Positions 7,369 to 18,413 are shown, counted from the first letter of the stretch. The stretch is 64,000 bases of DNA from Reinekea forsetii (GCF_002795845.1 NZ_CP011797.1:2193501-2257500); one strand, 5' to 3'. A program made the numbers and translations. The notes: generated by a model not told the origin, from the sequence alone.

Positions 7369-7506
7369 GCACTAATAGTATTGGCTGCCGATATTATTCC
7401 AAACCTGAAACTGACCGACTATTTTAGCAACAGTTAACCGATGGTTGCCTATACTAAACAGACAATCGGGTTTTAAATTCAACTCAATAGTAAAGGATGA
7501 AAACAG

Positions 7507-8508
7507 ATGACAAACGTAGGTATTAATGGCTTTGGCCGCATAGGCAGATGTTTTTTTCGTGCTTTGGTGGAGCGCAAGGACGCCAATATTCGCGTCGTGG
7601 CGATAAACGACTTGGCCGATATTAAACAACTCGTGCATCTACTCAAATATGATTCGGCCTTTGGTAAGTTTTCCAAACAGATCATCGTCGAAAATGATGC
7701 ATTAATTATAGATGGGCATAAGATTCGGGTCACCAACGAGCGTGACCCCAAAGATCTGGCTTGGGGCGAGGTCGGCGCTGATATTATTATCGAATCGACC
7801 GGCATCTTCACCAATGCGCAGAAGGCCAAGGCACATATTGCTGCCGGGGCAAAAAAAGTTATTATCTCGGCGCCGGCGACGAACGAAGATTTAACCATGG
7901 TGTATGGGGTTAATCATGACCAATACGATCCAGCGAAACACCATATTATTTCCAATGCGTCCTGTACCACTAATTGCCTAGCTCCGCTGGTCAAGGCGGT
8001 GCACGATAAGATTGGTATTGTCTCGGGCATTATGACCACGATACACGCCTATACTCAGGACCAAAACTTACAAGACGGACCTCATTCGGACCCCCGTCGC
8101 GCTCGGTCTGCCGCGGTGAATGTGGTCCCAACCTCGACCGGCGCTGCCAAGGCCATTGGTCTGGTGTTGCCAGAGTTGAATGGCAAACTGGACGGCTATT
8201 CGGTTCGGGTGCCGGTTATCACCGGCTCACTGGTGGATTTGGTGGTCAATGTCGGCGCCGACACCACTGTGGCAGAGATCAACGCCATCCTCAAAGAGGC
8301 GTCCGAACAACAGATGGGTGGAGTTATGCAGTACACCGAAGAACCCTTAGTGTCGTCCGATATCATCGGCAATCCGGCGTCTACCATCTTCGATGCGCCG
8401 CTCACCAAGGTGCAAGACAAACGCCAGGTGAAACTGGTGGCCTGGTACGACAACGAATGGGGCTTTTCAAATCGATTGATCGACACCATCAATCACATTG
8501 CGGCCTAA
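7507..8508 (+). CDS. gap: Glyceraldehyde-3-phosphate dehydrogenase, type I
   Basis: 333 aa glycolytic/gluconeogenic enzyme oxidising glyceraldehyde 3-phosphate with NAD. GFGRIGR (9-14) binds the dinucleotide; the nucleophile is Cys153 in NASCTTNCLAP; the C-terminal WYDNEWGFSNR is complete. AINDLAD (32-38) keeps the Asp that favours NAD over NADP. AAAGGATGA precedes the start. It is transcribed alone; a weak TATACT (7450-7455) could be its -10 element. Confidence 0.95.
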   Translation: MTNVGINGFGRIGRCFFRALVERKDANIRVVAINDLADIKQLVHLLKYDSAFGKFSKQIIVENDALIIDGHKIRVTNERDPKDLAWGEVGADIIIESTGIFTNAQKAKAHIAAGAKKVIISAPATNEDLTMVYGVNHDQYDPAKHHIISNASCTTNCLAPLVKAVHDKIGIVSGIMTTIHAYTQDQNLQDGPHSDPRRARSAAVNVVPTSTGAAKAIGLVLPELNGKLDGYSVRVPVITGSLVDLVVNVGADTTVAEINAILKEASEQQMGGVMQYTEEPLVSSDIIGNPASTIFDAPLTKVQDKRQVKLVAWYDNEWGFSNRLIDTINHIAA

Positions 8509-8521
8509 GTTTGAGGCTAAA

Positions 8522-8540
8522 CCCAGGCCGCTGGCCTGGG
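8522..8540. terminator. GC-rich hairpin between gap and tetR
   Basis: CCCAGGCC-GCT-GGCCTGGG, a perfect 8-bp stem with a 3-base loop, 14 bp after the gap stop and about 35 bp before tetR. There is no U-run after it, so it may act as an mRNA 3'-end stabiliser or as a palindromic site for the following TetR protein rather than as an efficient terminator. Confidence 0.4.
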
Positions 8541-8573
8541 GTCTCGGTCGAGTGTCACGCACAGGAATAGGCC

Positions 8574-9134
8574 ATGACAAATTCGATATCCAGAGAGAAA
8601 CTCATTGAGGCAACACGTGATCTGCTCTGGGAAAAGGGCTTGGCGTCGATCAGCCCGAGGAATATCTTGGATCGGGCTGGTGTCGGCCAAGGCAGTATGT
8701 ATCATTATTTTAAAACCAAACGCGACTTGGTTATTGAGGCCATTAAACGCAATGCAGATGAGTTACTAACCAATGCCAGTGTCATATTCGGTTCCGGCGA
8801 TACCGCCTATCGAAAGATTGAAGCGTTTTTGGACTGCGGTGTCTCGGCGCAAATGGGCTGTAAGCTCGGCAACTTAGCTGCCGATCATGAGGTTATGTCC
8901 GATACTGACATGGTGGATATTATCAATCGCATGTTTAATTCCTTGGCTAAGATGCTCGAAGGCGTGCTCGCCGTGGGCATAGCCGCCGGCCAATTACCCC
9001 GTACCCTCAAGCCATTGGATGCCGCCTGGATGGTCATAGCCATGTTGCAGGGCGGACTGGTCTGCGCCAAGGTGGGTCAATCGCGGCAACCCTATGAATC
9101 GGCGATCAAGTCCTTCTTATGTCTGTTGAGATAG
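8574..9134 (+). CDS. TetR/AcrR-family transcriptional regulator
   Basis: 186 aa. Residues 6-55 form the TetR DNA-binding domain: SREKLIEATRDLLWEKGLASISPRNILDRAGVGQGSMYHYFKTKRDLVIEAI, with the helix-turn-helix around residues 25-47. The C-terminal half is a ligand-binding domain of the TetR_C type (MGCKLGNLAADHEVMSD, WMVIAMLQGGLVCAKV), often sensing reactive electrophiles or quinone-like compounds. No adjacent transporter or enzyme is co-transcribed; gap lies upstream and der is convergent, so its target is not evident. A role in controlling the nearby aromatic cluster is possible but unsupported. Confidence 0.85.
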   Translation: MTNSISREKLIEATRDLLWEKGLASISPRNILDRAGVGQGSMYHYFKTKRDLVIEAIKRNADELLTNASVIFGSGDTAYRKIEAFLDCGVSAQMGCKLGNLAADHEVMSDTDMVDIINRMFNSLAKMLEGVLAVGIAAGQLPRTLKPLDAAWMVIAMLQGGLVCAKVGQSRQPYESAIKSFLCLLR

Positions 9135-9169
9135 CCGCTGCCAATGGTCCTATTGGCTCAATAAAAACC

Positions 9170-9286
9170 GTCAACATATATTAGGACGGGTCACAGGGTG
9201 TAATCACGCTGAGTGCGCTTTCGGCCTGTGTTAGAACAGGATTCCATAAATAAGTCTCCAAGGTGTCAACTTATTTCAGGACGGGT
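9170..9286. repeat. Pair of 22-bp imperfect direct repeats
   Basis: 9170-9191 and 9265-9286 agree at 19 of 22 positions; each starts GTCAAC and ends AGGACGGGT. They sit 95 bp apart in the intergenic region between tetR and der, where no gene is seen. They could be regulator sites or a remnant of a small mobile repeat. Confidence 0.6.
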
Positions 9287-9294
9287 TAGCGGGC

Positions 9295-9324
9295 AAAAAA
9301 AAAGCCATCAACGATGGCTTTTTT
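9295..9324. terminator. Bidirectional intrinsic terminator between tetR and der
   Basis: A-run, GCCATC-AAC-GATGGC stem-loop (9304-9318), then six T. The A/T flanks make it functional on both strands, ending tetR from the left and der from the right. Confidence 0.85.
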
Positions 9325-9355
9325 ATCTGCAACTCTGACCTCAGCTACTCAGCGC

Positions 9356-10735
9356 TTAGTTAGAGTAACGCCCCTTATGTTTCTTCGAATCATTAGTTCG
9401 ACGACCTTTGGCGACATCATCATAGGGGTTTTCATTGACCCGGAAATGGAACCGAATCGGCGTACCGCGCACGCGCAGTGCCTTACGGAAAGCATTTTCC
9501 AGGTACCGTTTATAACTGCCGGGAAGCTTGTCGATCTGATTACCGTGTATCACGATAATCGGCGGGTTCGAGCCACCTTGGTGAGCATAGCGCAACTTGA
9601 TGCGGCGTCCACCGACCAAGGGCGGCTGGTGCATCTCGGACACACCCTGCATCAGAGTGGTCAGCTGATTAGTGCTCCACTTACTGCGCGCGCCGGTATA
9701 GGCTTCGTCGATCGACTCATAGAGATGGCCAACGTTAGTACCATGTTTGGCGGAAATAAAATGGATATCGGCCCAGTCTAAGAACGGCAGCTTACGATCG
9801 ATCGCAACGCGCACCTTCTCTTTCTGATCTTCCGACAGGCCATCCCACTTATTGACCGCAATCACCAAGGCGCGGCCCGATTCCAGAGCGAAGCCGAGCA
9901 TGTGCATGTCTTGATCCACCAGGCCCACCTGGGCGTCGATCAACAGCACGACAACGTTGCCGTCCTGAATTGCCTGCAGGGTTTTCACGATGGAGAATTT
10001 CTCGACCGCTTCGGTAATATTCTTACGACGGCGGACACCGGCGGTATCGATCAACATGTATTGTTTACCATGCCGCTCATAGGGAATATAGATTGAATCC
10101 ATGGTGGTGCCGGGCTGATCAAAGACCACAACGCGCTCTTCACCGAGTAGACGGTTGACCAGGGTCGATTTTCCGACATTGGGTCGACCGATGATGGCCA
10201 AACGGATGGAATCGGATTCCAACGGATCGCCCAGATCCTCCGGAGCCGGAAACATCGCCAGCGTGTCTTCCAGCAGGCTGCGCACACCATGGTTGTTCGA
10301 TGCAGAAATCGGCACCGGTTCGCCCAGACCCAATTCAAAGAAATCGGCCGCAGCTATATCGGGATCCCGACCATCGGTCTTATTGACCACGACAATGATG
10401 GGCTTGTTTGCTTTGCGCAGATGATCGGCCAGAAACTGGTCGTCGCCAGAGATACCGGCCATGCCGTCAACCAGAAACATAACAATATCGGCTTCGTCTA
10501 TGGCCACGAAACTCTGTTTGGCCATTTCGGCATCGAGCCCTTCCTCATAACCGCTGACGCCGCCGGTGTCGATAACGATAAAGGGGCGGTCCTCCAGGCG
10601 GCCATCGCCGTACTTTCGATCGCGGGTGAGCCCAGAGAAATCGGCGACCAACGCATCACGCGAACGGGTAAACCGATTAAAAAGGGTAGATTTGCCGACA
10701 TTGGGTCGACCGACTAATGCTATTACTGGGGTCAT
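9356..10735 (-). CDS. der: Ribosome assembly GTPase Der (EngA)
   Basis: 459 aa with two consecutive GTPase domains and a C-terminal KH-like domain; needed for 50S subunit maturation. GRPNVGKST occurs twice, at residues 8-16 and about 180-188, each with its own DTGG/DTAG and NKxD (NKTDG, NKWDG) motifs. The basic tail ([13 protein letters not shown]) is usual. It is downstream of bamB and yfgM as in many gammaproteobacteria, with a 216-bp gap that may hold its own promoter. Confidence 0.97.
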   Translation of the reverse strand: MTPVIALVGRPNVGKSTLFNRFTRSRDALVADFSGLTRDRKYGDGRLEDRPFIVIDTGGVSGYEEGLDAEMAKQSFVAIDEADIVMFLVDGMAGISGDDQFLADHLRKANKPIIVVVNKTDGRDPDIAAADFFELGLGEPVPISASNNHGVRSLLEDTLAMFPAPEDLGDPLESDSIRLAIIGRPNVGKSTLVNRLLGEERVVVFDQPGTTMDSIYIPYERHGKQYMLIDTAGVRRRKNITEAVEKFSIVKTLQAIQDGNVVVLLIDAQVGLVDQDMHMLGFALESGRALVIAVNKWDGLSEDQKEKVRVAIDRKLPFLDWADIHFISAKHGTNVGHLYESIDEAYTGARSKWSTNQLTTLMQGVSEMHQPPLVGGRRIKLRYAHQGGSNPPIIVIHGNQIDKLPGSYKRYLENAFRKALRVRGTPIRFHFRVNENPYDDVAKGRRTNDSKKHKGRYSN

Positions 10736-10951
10736 TTTAAAAAAATCGTCTTAATAGTTAGTAGAGTCATTGTAGACTGGATACCGTTTAGCGACAGTCT
10801 TATCTGTACAATTAACGATCAGCATCTGAGCGGCAATTTTACCGCCACAGTGGGCTATATTGGTTGAGCTCCGCGCTAGTGCGGTTACTCAAAATCTGCG
10901 GCGCTCACACTCGGCGAGGGTCGCAGCTTGGGTCTTAAATTGTCCGTGCTA

Positions 10952-12121
10952 TCAGGGCCGTATCAGTTGCAGTGACTTAACCCGAGTGCTGTAACCTTGC
11001 AACAACACGCCATCGGCAAAGGCGACTGGGTCGCTATTAGTGCCGCGCCAATCGATATGACGTGAGGTCAACCATTGCCCTGTCTGACTGTCTAAGACGT
11101 GCAAAAACCCCTGCCTATCGGCTGCGTAGAGTGCACCATCCTGAACTAACAGCTCACTCAATTGACGATATTCAAAATCGGTGGCGGTCCATATAATCGA
11201 TAGATCGAGCGGATCTAGGGCCACCACATGGCTCTGAGCATTCACACCAAACAACCATTGGCCGTCCGTTTGAATGGCCCGGTAGGATGAAAAGCCCGTT
11301 GCTTGCAGGACCCGACCGGTGGCGGTTTCAATAGCGACTAGATCACCCTGATAACCGGTCACAAACAGGCGGTCATCGATCAACGTAACATGAGCATCGA
11401 CATCGACCAAACGGCTGATGTCGGTTTTACCGCTGGCGCGGGCGAGGCGGTATTCCCAAATCACCGACCCATCGACCGTGCTGAGCGCCACGATCTTGCC
11501 ATTGGCCAGACCGGTCACTACGGCCTCGCCACTGCTCGTGCGAATCAGTTCCGGGCCGCTGGTGCCGGTTAATGTCAAATCGGGCTCAGCGTCTTGAAAG
11601 ACCCACAACAGCCGACCGGTGATGCGCTCGATGGCGCTGAGTCGGCCGTCGATGGTTTGAATAAATACTCGATCGGGCGTCAGTAGGGCCGGCTCCGTTG
11701 CCAGAGCATTCAATTTAAAGGCCCACAGCTGCTGATAGTCTCGGTCCAACAAGAGCGCCAAGCCGTCACCGGTGATCGCCACCATCTGTTGCGCATCGAC
11801 CGCAAGCGGCGCCGACAAACTGTCGCTCACCTGCGTTTGGCGCACAATCGTGCCTGCTGCGTCGAGCTCAACTACCTGGCCGGAGGCCAAGGGCACATAG
11901 GCCGTAGCGCCATAAACGCTTGGCCGCAGCTGACCAAAGGCCCTGCGGCCCTGCTCATCACCCAATAGATGCCACCAGTCGACCCGAAGTTCGGCCGCAC
12001 TCGGCAACTGGGCTGGCATGGCAACGGGCGCTTCCTTAATCCCGCTGTTTGCACAGGCGGTCAGAGTCAAAAGTATTAACATTGAACTCAGAACGCGCAC
12101 GCTGTATTTCTTATTCAGCAA
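10952..12121 (-). CDS. bamB: Outer membrane assembly lipoprotein BamB
   Basis: 389 aa lipoprotein of the BAM complex, an eight-bladed beta-propeller on the periplasmic face of the outer membrane that helps feed proteins to BamA. The signal peptide ends in a lipobox LTAC with Cys23, and residue +2 is Ala, fitting outer-membrane sorting. PQQ-like repeats are spread along the chain (for example RITGRLLWVFQD, TVDGSVIWEYRL, ATGRVLQATG, DSQTGQWLTS). Its start overlaps the yfgM stop by 11 bp, indicating co-translation. Confidence 0.95.
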   Translation of the reverse strand: MLNKKYSVRVLSSMLILLTLTACANSGIKEAPVAMPAQLPSAAELRVDWWHLLGDEQGRRAFGQLRPSVYGATAYVPLASGQVVELDAAGTIVRQTQVSDSLSAPLAVDAQQMVAITGDGLALLLDRDYQQLWAFKLNALATEPALLTPDRVFIQTIDGRLSAIERITGRLLWVFQDAEPDLTLTGTSGPELIRTSSGEAVVTGLANGKIVALSTVDGSVIWEYRLARASGKTDISRLVDVDAHVTLIDDRLFVTGYQGDLVAIETATGRVLQATGFSSYRAIQTDGQWLFGVNAQSHVVALDPLDLSIIWTATDFEYRQLSELLVQDGALYAADRQGFLHVLDSQTGQWLTSRHIDWRGTNSDPVAFADGVLLQGYSTRVKSLQLIRP

Positions 12122-12758
12122 CGGCTAGGTCGTCCAGTTTCAACTGCAGATATGGGTTGTTGATATCCTGCTCGGAGCTCAGATCCAGCGCGGCCTTGTA
12201 GGCCTTGCGGGCTTCATCAGGCTTACCCTGGGCCAGTAATATGTCGCCCTTCAATTCAAAACTCAGGGTCTGATGGCCGGTTCCGCTCATCGCATTGAGG
12301 CTGGTCAAGGCACCATCGAGATCGTCCAGAGCATATTGCACCACGGCCTTACGATAGAGGATAACGGTTAACAGTTCGGCTTCAGCGTTTTTAGCGGCCC
12401 AGTCCAGTGCGGGCAAAGCGCTTTCCAGCTTGCCGGCATCAACGGCCACCTTGGCTTCTTGCAGTGCTGCCATCACGCCGTAGCCCAAATCCTTATATTC
12501 GCCTTTCAGCAACTCGATCTGAGCTGTAAGCGCTTCGCTATCGGGCGTCTCACTGGTGAGGTTAACGAGCAGCTGCTCATAGGCCTTAGAACCCGCAACA
12601 CGATGCGTTTGGGCAGAATCTTGGTACATGTAGAGACCAATGTAAGACACGATAAAGGCTAAGCAACCGCCAATAACCCAATTGCCGTTTTTGTTCCACC
12701 AGCCTTTGATGGCTTCAATTTGTTCCTGATCGGTTTCGTACACGCTTGATACTCCCAA
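12111..12758 (-). CDS. yfgM: YfgM-family tetratricopeptide protein, SecYEG-associated
   Basis: 215 aa inner-membrane protein with one N-terminal transmembrane helix (about residues 26-45, WVIGGCLAFIVSYIGLYMY) and a periplasmic TPR-like domain (AALDWAAKNAEAELLTVILYRKAVVQYALDDLD and following). In E. coli YfgM associates with SecYEG and PpiD and links translocation to periplasmic chaperones. Position between hisS and bamB is conserved and supports the assignment. Confidence 0.9.
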   Translation of the reverse strand: MGVSSVYETDQEQIEAIKGWWNKNGNWVIGGCLAFIVSYIGLYMYQDSAQTHRVAGSKAYEQLLVNLTSETPDSEALTAQIELLKGEYKDLGYGVMAALQEAKVAVDAGKLESALPALDWAAKNAEAELLTVILYRKAVVQYALDDLDGALTSLNAMSGTGHQTLSFELKGDILLAQGKPDEARKAYKAALDLSSEQDINNPYLQLKLDDLAVAE

Positions 12759-12851
12759 AAATCCAAAAATGCCGGTACTGCGCCCGGCTTATAGTGTTCG
12801 AACCGGGCGTTGCGGCCGCGGGTTAATAATCACAATTAATTCAGCGGAGCA

Positions 12852-14129
12852 TTATAGCCCCAGTTGGCCTAATACTTCAGCCAATTCGTGCCATGAACTG
12901 GACTGCTGGGCGATATTTCCGTGTAAATCTTTGACTTGGACCCTTTTTTCCAACGCTTCATCGTCACCGAGGATCAAGGCCACCGCGGCACCGGATTTAT
13001 CGGCTTTCTTCATCTGGCTCTTAAAGCTGCCGCCGCCGCAATTCATTTGCAGACGCACGGCCGGCATTTCAGTGCGGATCTGTTCGGCCAGCACCTGCGC
13101 GACGGCGTCGGCTTGGTCGCCGGCAACGACCAGGAAAAGGTCCACGGTTTTCTCAATATTGGCCGGCACCGCATCAACGGCCTGCAATAACAGCAGTATC
13201 CGCTCAATACCCATGGCAAAACCGGACGCTGGGGTCTCTTTACCGCCCAGCATCGGCACCAGGCCATCATAACGACCGCCGCCACAGACGGTACCCTGGG
13301 CGCCGAGGGCATCGGTCATCCATTCGAAGACGGTCTTGGTGTAGTAATCGAGCCCGCGCACCAGACGCGGATTCACCTGGTAGGCAATGCCGTTCGCGTC
13401 GAGGCGGGCACGCAGATCGGCGAAGTGCAGCCGCGACTCGTCATCGATGTAGTCATCGAACACCGGCGCGGCGTTGAGCAGTTTTTGGGTGCTGGCCGAT
13501 TTGCTATCGAGAATCCGTAACGGATTCACATAGAGACGGCGCAGACTGTCGTCATCGAGCTGGTCTTTGACGCCCTCGAGATAATCAACCAAGGCCTTGC
13601 GGTAACGTGCCCTCGCCTCACTGCTGCCAAGAGTATTGATGTGCAATGTCAACGAGCCGAGCACACCGAGCCGGGTAAAGAGCCGATGGGTCAACAATAT
13701 CAGTTCGGCGTCTATGTCCGCTCCGGCCATGCCAAAGGTTTCGACGCCGATCTGAAAAAACTGTCGATAACGACCCTTTTGCGGCCGCTCATAGCGAAAC
13801 ATCGGTCCCTGATACCAGAGCCGCTGAATCTGATTGTACAGTAGACCGTGTTCTAGGGCCGCGCGCACACAGCCGGCAGTGCCTTCCGGCCGCAGGGTCA
13901 GGCTATCGCCATTGCGGTCGTTGAAGGTATACATTTCTTTTTCGACTATATCGGTATGCTCGCCCACGCCGCGCGCAAACAGCTCGGTTGGCTCGACGAT
14001 GGGCATGCGGATTTCACGATAACCATACTGACTCAGCACGGCTTTTACCTGGCCTTCTAAATACTGCCAAAGCGGACTGTCACTGGGCAATATGTCGTTC
14101 ATTCCGCGCACGGACTGCAAACTGGTCAA
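12852..14129 (-). CDS. hisS: Histidine-tRNA ligase
   Basis: 425 aa class II aminoacyl-tRNA synthetase. The N-terminal [10 protein letters not shown] is typical; motif 2 is [20 protein letters not shown] and is preceded by [13 protein letters not shown]; the histidine-specific segment is [15 protein letters not shown]; motif 3 is [13 protein letters not shown]. The C-terminal anticodon-binding domain is complete. It is 12 bp from the ispG stop in the same operon. Confidence 0.97.
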   Translation of the reverse strand: MTSLQSVRGMNDILPSDSPLWQYLEGQVKAVLSQYGYREIRMPIVEPTELFARGVGEHTDIVEKEMYTFNDRNGDSLTLRPEGTAGCVRAALEHGLLYNQIQRLWYQGPMFRYERPQKGRYRQFFQIGVETFGMAGADIDAELILLTHRLFTRLGVLGSLTLHINTLGSSEARARYRKALVDYLEGVKDQLDDDSLRRLYVNPLRILDSKSASTQKLLNAAPVFDDYIDDESRLHFADLRARLDANGIAYQVNPRLVRGLDYYTKTVFEWMTDALGAQGTVCGGGRYDGLVPMLGGKETPASGFAMGIERILLLLQAVDAVPANIEKTVDLFLVVAGDQADAVAQVLAEQIRTEMPAVRLQMNCGGGSFKSQMKKADKSGAAVALILGDDEALEKRVQVKDLHGNIAQQSSSWHELAEVLGQLGL

Positions 14130-14141
14130 GCGCGTATCTCC

Positions 14142-15260
14142 TTAAATTTTGGCGATAATGGTTGAATCGAATTTTTCTTTATCAGCGATTTTTTGCCGTA
14201 TTAAGCGCTCAAAATGATCCACCAACTGGCCGTTATCAATCTTGTGGTCGGCCTTGCCATCGACGTAGATCAGGTTGCTAGGCGAGCCACCGGTAATACC
14301 CAAGTCGACCTCCTTGGCCTCCCCAGGACCGTTGACGATACACCCGATCACCGCCACATCGAGCGGCGTCAGGACATTGTCGAGGCGACTTTCGAGCTCG
14401 TTGAGCGTACTGATCACATCGAAGTTTTGCCGTGAACAACTTGGGCAAGCAATAAAGTTAATGCCCTTGTTGCGCAGGCGTAGGCTCTTGAGAATATCAA
14501 AGCCGACCTTGATTTCTTCCACCGGGTCGGCCGCTAAGGACACCCGCAGGGTATCGCCGATGCCGTCCATCAGCAGCATGCCCAAGCCAATCGACGATTT
14601 CACCGTGCCACTGCGCAGGCCACCGGCTTCGGTAATGCCCAGGTGCAACGGCTGATCGATCTGTTTGGCAATCAGGCGGTAGGCGGCAACGGTCATAAAG
14701 ACGTCGGAGGCCTTTAGACTCAGCTTAAAGTTTTGAAAATCCATGCGATCGAGAATGTCGATATGGCGCATGGCCGACTCGACCAAGGCTTCCGCCGTCG
14801 GTTCGCCGTATTTGCGTTGTAGGCTTTTTTCCAACGACCCGGCGTTAACACCGATGCGGATGGCAATATTACGATCGCGGGCGGCGTCGATCACAGCCCG
14901 AACCCGGTCGTCGCGGCCGATATTGCCCGGATTGATGCGTAAGCAATCGACGCCCAATTCGGCGACTCGCAGCGCGATCTTGTGGTCAAAATGGATGTCG
15001 GCAATCAACGGCACCGAGACCCGGGCGCGAATTTTGCCAAAGGCTTCGGCCGCGTCCATGCTCGGCACCGATACTCGCACCAGGTCGGCACCGGCATGCA
15101 CTAAGGCTTCGATCTGCCCGACCGTGGCGTTAACATCTTCGGTGTCGGTATTGGTCATAGATTGCACCGCAATCGGTGCATCCCCGCCGATCGGGACATT
15201 ACCCACCCAGATCTTGCGCGAAACTCGTCGTTTAATCGGGCTTTCAGTTCGTTTATTCAT
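14142..15260 (-). CDS. ispG: 4-hydroxy-3-methylbut-2-enyl-diphosphate synthase (flavodoxin)
   Basis: 372 aa [4Fe-4S] enzyme of the MEP isoprenoid pathway. I place the start at ATG 15260 because it forms an ATGA overlap with the pilW stop and gives the usual [12 protein letters not shown]... N-terminus; an upstream ATG at 15284 would add eight residues. TIM-barrel motifs ([31 protein letters not shown]) are intact, and the cluster ligands are in CPSCSR and [15 protein letters not shown]. It depends on the SUF system encoded just downstream. Confidence 0.96.
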   Translation of the reverse strand: MNKRTESPIKRRVSRKIWVGNVPIGGDAPIAVQSMTNTDTEDVNATVGQIEALVHAGADLVRVSVPSMDAAEAFGKIRARVSVPLIADIHFDHKIALRVAELGVDCLRINPGNIGRDDRVRAVIDAARDRNIAIRIGVNAGSLEKSLQRKYGEPTAEALVESAMRHIDILDRMDFQNFKLSLKASDVFMTVAAYRLIAKQIDQPLHLGITEAGGLRSGTVKSSIGLGMLLMDGIGDTLRVSLAADPVEEIKVGFDILKSLRLRNKGINFIACPSCSRQNFDVISTLNELESRLDNVLTPLDVAVIGCIVNGPGEAKEVDLGITGGSPSNLIYVDGKADHKIDNGQLVDHFERLIRQKIADKEKFDSTIIAKI

Positions 15261-16051
15261 GCAGCGTCTTGCTCCGCCTGCCATCTCAGGTAGGTTTGAT
15301 ACTCTACCGATTGAGGGAATTGATTTTTCAACTGCAGGGTCATCGACGACAGCGCGTTCTTATCTTGCGCCACCTTGGCCAATTGAATACCCAACCACAG
15401 CGTTGTGGCATTGTGCCGGCCATGCTGCGCGCGCACAAGCTCGACGAAGCCGTTGTAATAGCGATAGGCTGTACTCAGCTCCTGACGCTCGAAGTAGATA
15501 TTGGCCAGCCCCAAGAAGCTATTGCCTAACAAGGGATTCAGCGCTAAGGCGCGGTTGTAGCTGGAAATGGCCACATCCATCTTGTCGATCCGCGATGCGA
15601 CGATGCCCTGATATTCAAACGCCTGAGCTCGGCGAGTCGAGACCGTATCCTCAAGGGTCTTGTTAAGCTGCTTATAGGCTCCCTTGTAGTCACCTCGGTT
15701 ATAGAGATAGACACCGTATTGAAAATGCCCTTCGGTGCTTTCACCATAACGCAGCGCTTTTTGGAAATGGCTGTCGGCCAGCTTAAATTCCAATTCGCGA
15801 TCGTAGACCCGGGCCAGGCCCATATGGGCGCCCGGTAACTGGTCGTCGATCGCCAAAGCCTTGGTCAGAGCCTCTTTGGCCTGCTGATTGGCACCCTGTT
15901 CGAAGTAACCGTAACCGATCTGAACGTAGGTCAGGGCGGCCTTATTTAAGTCTTTTTTAGCATCAAACGAGCTGACGGTCGTGGTCACGCAGCCGGTTAA
16001 ACCGAACACGACCAGTGCCGAAATCAGTAACCGAATGCTGGCTGATGTCAT
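15257..16051 (-). CDS. pilW: Type IV pilus biogenesis/stability lipoprotein PilW/PilF
   Basis: 264 aa lipoprotein (lipobox LTGC, Cys21) made of TPR repeats; it stabilises the type IV pilus secretin. TPR units are visible from about residue 40 on ([97 protein letters not shown]). It starts inside the rlmN stop (ATGA) and overlaps ispG, as in Pseudomonas and relatives. Confidence 0.92.
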   Translation of the reverse strand: MTSASIRLLISALVVFGLTGCVTTTVSSFDAKKDLNKAALTYVQIGYGYFEQGANQQAKEALTKALAIDDQLPGAHMGLARVYDRELEFKLADSHFQKALRYGESTEGHFQYGVYLYNRGDYKGAYKQLNKTLEDTVSTRRAQAFEYQGIVASRIDKMDVAISSYNRALALNPLLGNSFLGLANIYFERQELSTAYRYYNGFVELVRAQHGRHNATTLWLGIQLAKVAQDKNALSSMTLQLKNQFPQSVEYQTYLRWQAEQDAA

Positions 16052-17208
16052 ACGGCACTCCGATCGGTGCGCTTGGTGGCCACCGTGGCAGCGGTTTGCC
16101 CCAACTCCACCGCTTCGATAAACCGTTCCGAACGCCGCGTCTTGTCAGAGACCTGACCAATCAGCTGACCACAGGCGGCATCGATGTCATCGCCACGGGT
16201 TTTACGAATGGTCACGTTGTATCCGGCCTGTTGCAGGATATCCTTAAAGCGGTGCATGCGGTTATTGCTTGGCCGCTCGTAGCCGGAATTGGGAAACGGA
16301 TTAAAGGGTATCAGGTTGATCTTGCAGGGCGTATCCCGCAATACCGCGGCCAATTCAGTCGCTAATTCCTCACTATCGTTGATGTGATTCATCATCGTGT
16401 ATTCGATGGTACAGACCCGCTTATCGGGCAGCCGCTCAAAATAGGCATTCACCGCCTTCAACGTCTCGGCGATACCGTATTTTCGATTGATCGGTACCAG
16501 CTCGTTGCGCAACGCATCATTGGGCGCATGCAGAGACAGGGCCAGGGACACGTCGCTGACCTCGGCCAGATCGTAGATTCTTGGCACCACACCGGAGGTA
16601 CTGAGGGTGACACGCCGCTTGGACAGGCCGTAGGCGTTGTCTTCCATCATCAGGCCCATCGACTCGACGACGTTATCAAAGTTAAGCAGGGGTTCGCCCA
16701 TGCCCATCATGACCACGTTAGTGACGTGCCGATCCCGCTTTTTGCCCGGCTCATCCCAAGACCGGGCCGCGACCCAGAGTTGGCCAATGATTTCAGCCGA
16801 GCTCAAATCCCGATTGAAGCCCTGTTTGCCGGTCGAGCAAAAAGAACAGTCTAGGGCACAGCCAATTTGCGACGAGACACAGAGGGTGCCGCGTCCTTCT
16901 TCCGGTATGTAAACCGTCTCAACGGCATTGCCACCGGGCATTTTCATGACCCATTTGCGCGTGCCGTCGATAGAATATTGCTTAAAGGTCACTTCTGGCG
17001 GCACTATTTCGGCTACTAATTTCAACTTATCGCGCAGCGCCATGCTGACATCGGTCATATCATCGAAGTTATCGACACCTCGTTGATGAATCCACTTCAA
17101 CACCTGTATTGCTCGAAACCTCTTTTCGCCCAGCTCCTCGGTAAAAAAGCGCTCCAGCGAACTCAGGCCCATGCCGAGCAAGTTAATTTTCTGTGTTGTT
17201 TGTGTCAT
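16048..17208 (-). CDS. rlmN: Dual-specificity RNA methyltransferase RlmN
   Basis: 386 aa radical-SAM enzyme that makes m2A2503 in 23S rRNA and m2A37 in some tRNAs. The cluster motif C-x3-C-x2-C is at Cys117, Cys121 and Cys124 ([12 protein letters not shown]). Further motifs MGMGEPLLN and [10 protein letters not shown] are intact, and the C-terminal segment [18 protein letters not shown] carries the conserved catalytic-type cysteine. First gene of the rlmN-pilW-ispG-hisS-yfgM-bamB run. Confidence 0.96.
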   Translation of the reverse strand: MTQTTQKINLLGMGLSSLERFFTEELGEKRFRAIQVLKWIHQRGVDNFDDMTDVSMALRDKLKLVAEIVPPEVTFKQYSIDGTRKWVMKMPGGNAVETVYIPEEGRGTLCVSSQIGCALDCSFCSTGKQGFNRDLSSAEIIGQLWVAARSWDEPGKKRDRHVTNVVMMGMGEPLLNFDNVVESMGLMMEDNAYGLSKRRVTLSTSGVVPRIYDLAEVSDVSLALSLHAPNDALRNELVPINRKYGIAETLKAVNAYFERLPDKRVCTIEYTMMNHINDSEELATELAAVLRDTPCKINLIPFNPFPNSGYERPSNNRMHRFKDILQQAGYNVTIRKTRGDDIDAACGQLIGQVSDKTRRSERFIEAVELGQTAATVATKRTDRSAV

Positions 17209-17294
17209 CTAGGTTACCTAATAGTACTGCGCCAAAACCGGCCAAGTCTTTCGCTGCAAATGGCGGCAAAAGGCTCTAAAATTTAAAACTCAAA

Positions 17295-17323
17295 AGGGAG
17301 CTCAGCCTTAAACTGAGCTCCCT
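17295..17323 (-). terminator. Intrinsic terminator downstream of ndk
   Basis: An 11-bp perfect stem, AGGGAGCTCAG with CTGAGCTCCCT and a 7-base loop; on the minus strand it is followed by TTTTGAGTTTT. A second stem, GGGGCAG (17341-17347) with CTGCCCC (17361-17367), lies just before it. Confidence 0.8.
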
Positions 17324-17376
17324 CTGTATTCTAGCATCCAGGGGCAGCACAAACTGTCGACTGCCCCGTTCTTTAC

Positions 17377-17802
17377 TTAACGTGAAAAGATTTCATTTTC
17401 GTTAAAAAAGAACGCTATTTCACGGGCCGCAGACGCTGGTGCGTCAGAACCGTGCGCCGAGTTGGCATCGATGCTCTGGGCGAAATCGTGACGAATGGTG
17501 CCGGCCGCCGCATCAGCAGGGTTAGTAGCACCCATGATTTCACGGTTTTTGGCAATGGCGTTCTCGCCTTCAAGGACCTGGACCATGACCGGGCCAGACA
17601 TCATGAACTTGACCAGGTGCGGGAAGAAAGGACGCTCCTTATGTTCCCCGTAAAAGCCTTCGGCCTGCTCAGAGGATAACAACAGCATCTTAGATGCAAC
17701 TATCTTCAAGCCTGCAGTTTCAAAGCGAGAATAGATGGCACCAACCAGGTTACGGGCTACGGCATCGGGTTTAACTATAGAAAAAGTGCGTTCAATTGCC
17801 AT
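17377..17802 (-). CDS. ndk: Nucleoside diphosphate kinase
   Basis: 141 aa housekeeping enzyme equalising (d)NTP pools through a phosphohistidine. [12 protein letters not shown] at the N-terminus and the active-site histidine in [12 protein letters not shown] are both present; length is standard. It is a single-gene unit flanked by terminators. Confidence 0.96.
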   Translation of the reverse strand: MAIERTFSIVKPDAVARNLVGAIYSRFETAGLKIVASKMLLLSSEQAEGFYGEHKERPFFPHLVKFMMSGPVMVQVLEGENAIAKNREIMGATNPADAAAGTIRHDFAQSIDANSAHGSDAPASAAREIAFFFNENEIFSR

Positions 17803-17981
17803 TTAGGCCTCTCTAGGGGTTTTTTTATTGGGTTTTTCGGCGCCACATTGTACGTTGAATTCGCCGGCCAGGCTATCTTTGTCTGGCAATGGTCCGGGCT
17901 AAGCAAAAGCCCAGACCCGGTATAGCACCTAGTGCCGGGGCATGGCTGCGGCAACGCTGGCGAGTTCTCGATCGTCTAACG

Positions 17982-18413
17982 CTATACGGCCAATCGGGCG
18001 GTGGCGATATCTTGAATTTTTTTCACCATGGCGCGTAAACCGTTGCCGCGCGACGGGCTTAGATGACGCACCAGGTCCAGGGCGGTGAAATACCGTTCGA
18101 TGTCGACGGCCAATATCGCTTGGGCACTTCTGCCATTGAAGGCGACCAAAACCACCGCCAGCAAGCCCTTGACGATATGGGCATCGGAATCAACCTTGAA
18201 TATAAACAGCTCGTCCTGTTGCTCTGGCACCAACCACACCTGGCTTTGGCAACCACGCACCAAGTTCACCTCCGACTTCAGCTCGTCAGCCATGGGCGGC
18301 AGCTCCTTGCCCAGATCAATAATGTATTTGTAACGCTCTTCCCACGAATCGAAGAAGGATAGATTTTCGATGATATCGTCTGCGCTGATATCGATGCCGA
18401 ATACTGGATTCAT
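17982..18413 (-). CDS. sufE: Cysteine desulfurase activator SufE
   Basis: 143 aa sulfur-acceptor protein that takes persulfide from SufS and passes it to the SufBCD scaffold. The acceptor Cys55 lies in VRGCQSQVWL, and the C-terminal GNGLRAMVKKI is typical. It is the last gene of the long minus-strand suf operon, 40 bp after sufT. Confidence 0.93.
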   Translation of the reverse strand: MNPVFGIDISADDIIENLSFFDSWEERYKYIIDLGKELPPMADELKSEVNLVRGCQSQVWLVPEQQDELFIFKVDSDAHIVKGLLAVVLVAFNGRSAQAILAVDIERYFTALDLVRHLSPSRGNGLRAMVKKIQDIATARLAV

